From an uncultured Candidatus Saccharibacteria bacterium (GTDB taxonomy: Bacteria > Patescibacteriota > Saccharimonadia > Saccharimonadales > Saccharimonadaceae), in contig CAOQYN010000024.1 of the NCBI GenBank assembly GCA_948514425.1, forward strand, positions 1 through 11,374: a stretch of DNA of 11,374 nucleotides. The letters run 5' to 3'. Numbering within the stretch: position 1 is the stretch's first letter; every line of letters begins with the position of its first letter. Of the stretch, positions 9,878 through 11,374 are shown in pieces. The translations under genes and the position numbers were made by a program. The notes under the pieces are model-generated. The model did no database searches and was not told the origin of the DNA. It worked only from the letters and a program-made list of their open reading frames with translations.

Positions 9878-9911
9878 AAATATCTCCAGTGATATGCTGG
9901 GGATATTTTTA
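9878..9911 (+). terminator. Terminator of the sigma4-alphaCTD gene
   Basis: AAATATCTCCAG (9878-9889) pairs with CTGGGGATATTT (9897-9908), 12 pairs with one G-U, around TGATATG, and then TTATT. Confidence 0.85.
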
Positions 9912-9942
9912 TTAAGAGTCGTTATAACAGATAATGAAAATG

Positions 9943-9951
9943 TGGTAGAAT
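9943..9951 (+). promoter_or_regulatory. Extended -10 promoter of ychF
   Basis: TGGTAGAAT resembles the other extended -10 boxes here. A start near 9958 gives a leader of about 30 bases with AAGAGG before the start codon. No good -35. Confidence 0.5.
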
Positions 9952-9987
9952 AGAGGAGAGTTTTGTTAACTAGAAAAGAGGTTGGTT

Positions 9988-10977
9988 TTGAATTTAAAGA
10001 TTGGAATTGTAGGGTTGCCAAACGTCGGGAAATCGACTTTGTTTAATGCTTTGACGAATGCTGGGGCGCTTGCTGCGAATTATCCGTTTGCGACGATTGA
10101 ACCGAATGTGGGAATTGTGCCGGTGCCGGATGAACGTTTGGGGGTTTTGGCGAAGATGTATGAGACGGAAAAGGTATTACCGGCGACGGTGGAGTTTGTG
10201 GATATTGCTGGATTAGTTGAAGGGGCGAGTAAGGGTGAAGGTTTGGGAAATAAATTTCTTGCGCACATTCGGGAGTGTCAGGTAATTTGTCATGTGGTGC
10301 GGGTGTTCGAGGATGGGGACGTAATTCGGGCGGAAGGTTCAAAGAATCCGCAGCATGATATTGAGGTGATTCAGACGGAGTTAGAGTTGGCGGATCTTGA
10401 AACGCGCGAAAAAGTGGAGGCAAAGCGCAAAAAGAGCGGTGGCAAAGATGACACTGGGTCAGTTGTTCCCTATTTGACAGATAAGCCAGTAATCTATATG
10501 TTTAATGTAGATGAAAATGAGCTAAAAGACGATGCTTTGAAGGCGCAACTTACTAAGAGTGTGGCTCCGAGCCAGGCAGTGTTTGTTAATGCAAAGTTGG
10601 AAGCGGAAATGTCGGGAATGAGCGCAGAAGAACGTAAGGAATTTTTGCGAGAATATGGCGTGGAAGAAGATGCTTTGGCGGAGTTGATTAAGGCGGCGTA
10701 TAAGACGTTGGGGTTGCAGAGTTTTCTGACTGCTGGGAAAAAGGAAGTTCGAGCTTGGACGATTAAGCAGGGTGCCACAGCACCGGAGGCGGCGGGAGCG
10801 ATTCATACAGATTTTGAGCGTGGGTTTATTGCGGCAGAAGTGATGAAATACAATGATTTGCGCGAGTTGGGTAGTGAGCAAGCAGTGAAAGCGGCGGGTA
10901 AGTTGCGGACTGAGGGGAAAACTTATGTCATGCAAGACGGGGATGTAGTTGAGTTTCGGTTTAATGTATCGAGGTAG
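9988..10977 (+). CDS. ychF: Redox-regulated ATPase/GTPase YchF (Obg family), short form
   Basis: This 329-residue ribosome-associated P-loop NTPase (OLA1/YchF) shows G1 GLPNVGKS (9-16), the switch NYPFATIEPNVG (31-42), G3 DIAGL (72-76) and the YchF-type G4 NVDE (173-176), which gives preference for ATP. The TGS domain fills about 242-327. The helical insertion between DLETREKVEAKRKK (136-149) and LTDKPVIYMF is only some 30 residues, with a glycine-rich turn, against about 65-70 in E. coli (from memory); this accounts for the shorter total length. The TTG at 9988 is chosen as start because AAGAGG (9976-9981) lies 6 bases upstream; a TTG at 9982 would abut it. It is monocistronic, followed by a hairpin. 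Confidence 0.93.
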   Translation: MNLKIGIVGLPNVGKSTLFNALTNAGALAANYPFATIEPNVGIVPVPDERLGVLAKMYETEKVLPATVEFVDIAGLVEGASKGEGLGNKFLAHIRECQVICHVVRVFEDGDVIRAEGSKNPQHDIEVIQTELELADLETREKVEAKRKKSGGKDDTGSVVPYLTDKPVIYMFNVDENELKDDALKAQLTKSVAPSQAVFVNAKLEAEMSGMSAEERKEFLREYGVEEDALAELIKAAYKTLGLQSFLTAGKKEVRAWTIKQGATAPEAAGAIHTDFERGFIAAEVMKYNDLRELGSEQAVKAAGKLRTEGKTYVMQDGDVVEFRFNVSR

Positions 10978-10983
10978 GTGTAT

Positions 10984-11011
10984 GGAAAAGCGCCAGACGA
11001 GGCTGGCGCTT
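10984..11011 (-). terminator. Hairpin between ychF and the converging gene
   Basis: AAGCGCCAG (10988-10996) pairs with CTGGCGCTT (11003-11011) around ACGAGG. On the minus strand it runs into TTTTCC, so it terminates the partial gene at the right end. On the plus strand it ends ychF without a T-run. Confidence 0.7.
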
Positions 11012-11055
11012 GGGTGAGATGTGATCAGGCTGTTATTACACTGGATATGATATAC

Positions 11056-11374
11056 CTATATGTTTTCGCAGGAATAGGCTGGGTTTGCAGCATGAGATAT
11101 GACGTCATTCCTGCTGTTGATGAGTTGGCGAATTAAGCCGCCATACAAGCTGAAGGCGAAATTGACCGCGTCATTTTGCAATTCTTTTTGATACAAGTCA
11201 ATTACGGCTTTAGGCTCGTTAGGAATTACTGAACGCAGAATCGTTTCCATAAGTGGCCCATTATGCAGGTCGACCTTATGACACGATTGGTCGCTGTTTT
11301 TTGCATTGAGCATAAGGAAAAACCCCAGTTCATACTGGTCTTGCTCTTCCTCTGACAGTTGTTCAAATTCCTCT
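11056..11374 (-). CDS. Hypothetical protein, N-terminus beyond window
   Basis: The frame is open from the right edge to TAG 11058-11056, at least 105 residues. The visible start EEFEQLSEEEQDQYELGFFL, which precedes an internal Met at 11313, shows that the true start lies outside the window. The sequence is acidic then mixed helical (AVIDLYQKELQNDAVNFAFS, LYGGLIRQLINS). It has no signal, no membrane segment and no motif I recognise. It is likely a small soluble helical protein. It converges on ychF with a shared hairpin. Confidence 0.6.
   Translation of the reverse strand, partial: EEFEQLSEEEQDQYELGFFLMLNAKNSDQSCHKVDLHNGPLMETILRSVIPNEPKAVIDLYQKELQNDAVNFAFSLYGGLIRQLINSRNDVISHAANPAYSCENI

Noticed and set aside
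1..11374. Alternative genetic code (UGA as sense, as in Gracilibacteria/SR1)
   Set aside because: No intact gene ends in TGA, but all confident genes reach normal family length with standard stops and no in-frame TGA is needed to complete a domain.
1..11374. CRISPR array or tandem repeats
   Set aside because: No regularly spaced repeats were seen; the repeats found are a single direct pair (tRNA-derived) and two inverted pairs.

Overview
The window looks like a small-genome Patescibacteria/CPR chromosome, most likely Candidatus Saccharibacteria (TM7). This is an inference from gene style, not a match. The signs are a YchF GTPase with a trimmed helical insertion, a GH57-like hydrolase with a long charged tail, a TPR protein with a histone-like tail, FISUMP-type surface-protein tails, an L33 without zinc cysteines, and several genes whose extended -10 box lies almost on the start codon. 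The standard genetic code fits all intact genes.

Layout. (1) 1-843: a GNAT acetyltransferase with a consensus promoter and a terminator. (2) 844-4310: a 3.4 kb segment bounded by an 18-base direct repeat of the 3' end of the tRNA-Trp gene, as a tRNA-integrated island would be. It carries a promoter, a highly structured leader RNA, and a cargo run: YgjV-like membrane protein, S51 peptidase, histidine phosphatase, broken GNAT gene and cupin-like protein, then a terminator. No integrase is visible. (3) 4293-7018: tRNA-Trp (-), GH57-like protein (+), rpmG (-) and a PF06541-type membrane protein (-). (4) 7071-7654: two FISUMP-like C-terminal fragments arranged 5' end to 5' end inside inverted repeats, followed by a short frame resembling a serine-recombinase C-terminus that runs into tRNA-Tyr. 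(5) 7640-8716: tRNA-Tyr (-) and tRNA-Thr (+) fired from overlapping divergent promoters, then the TPR gene (-). The tRNA-Thr has a very unusual T-loop. (6) 8717-11374: gene fragments, a regulator-like protein joining sigma-70 region 4 to an RNA polymerase alpha C-terminal domain, ychF, and a partial unknown gene.

The core genes (rpmG, ychF, tRNAs) serve translation. The island and the FISUMP/recombinase patch are accessory. The points most worth following up are the tRNA-Trp island with its candidate riboswitch-like leader, the inverted surface-protein cassettes, the sigma4-alphaCTD fusion, and the aberrant tRNA-Thr elbow.
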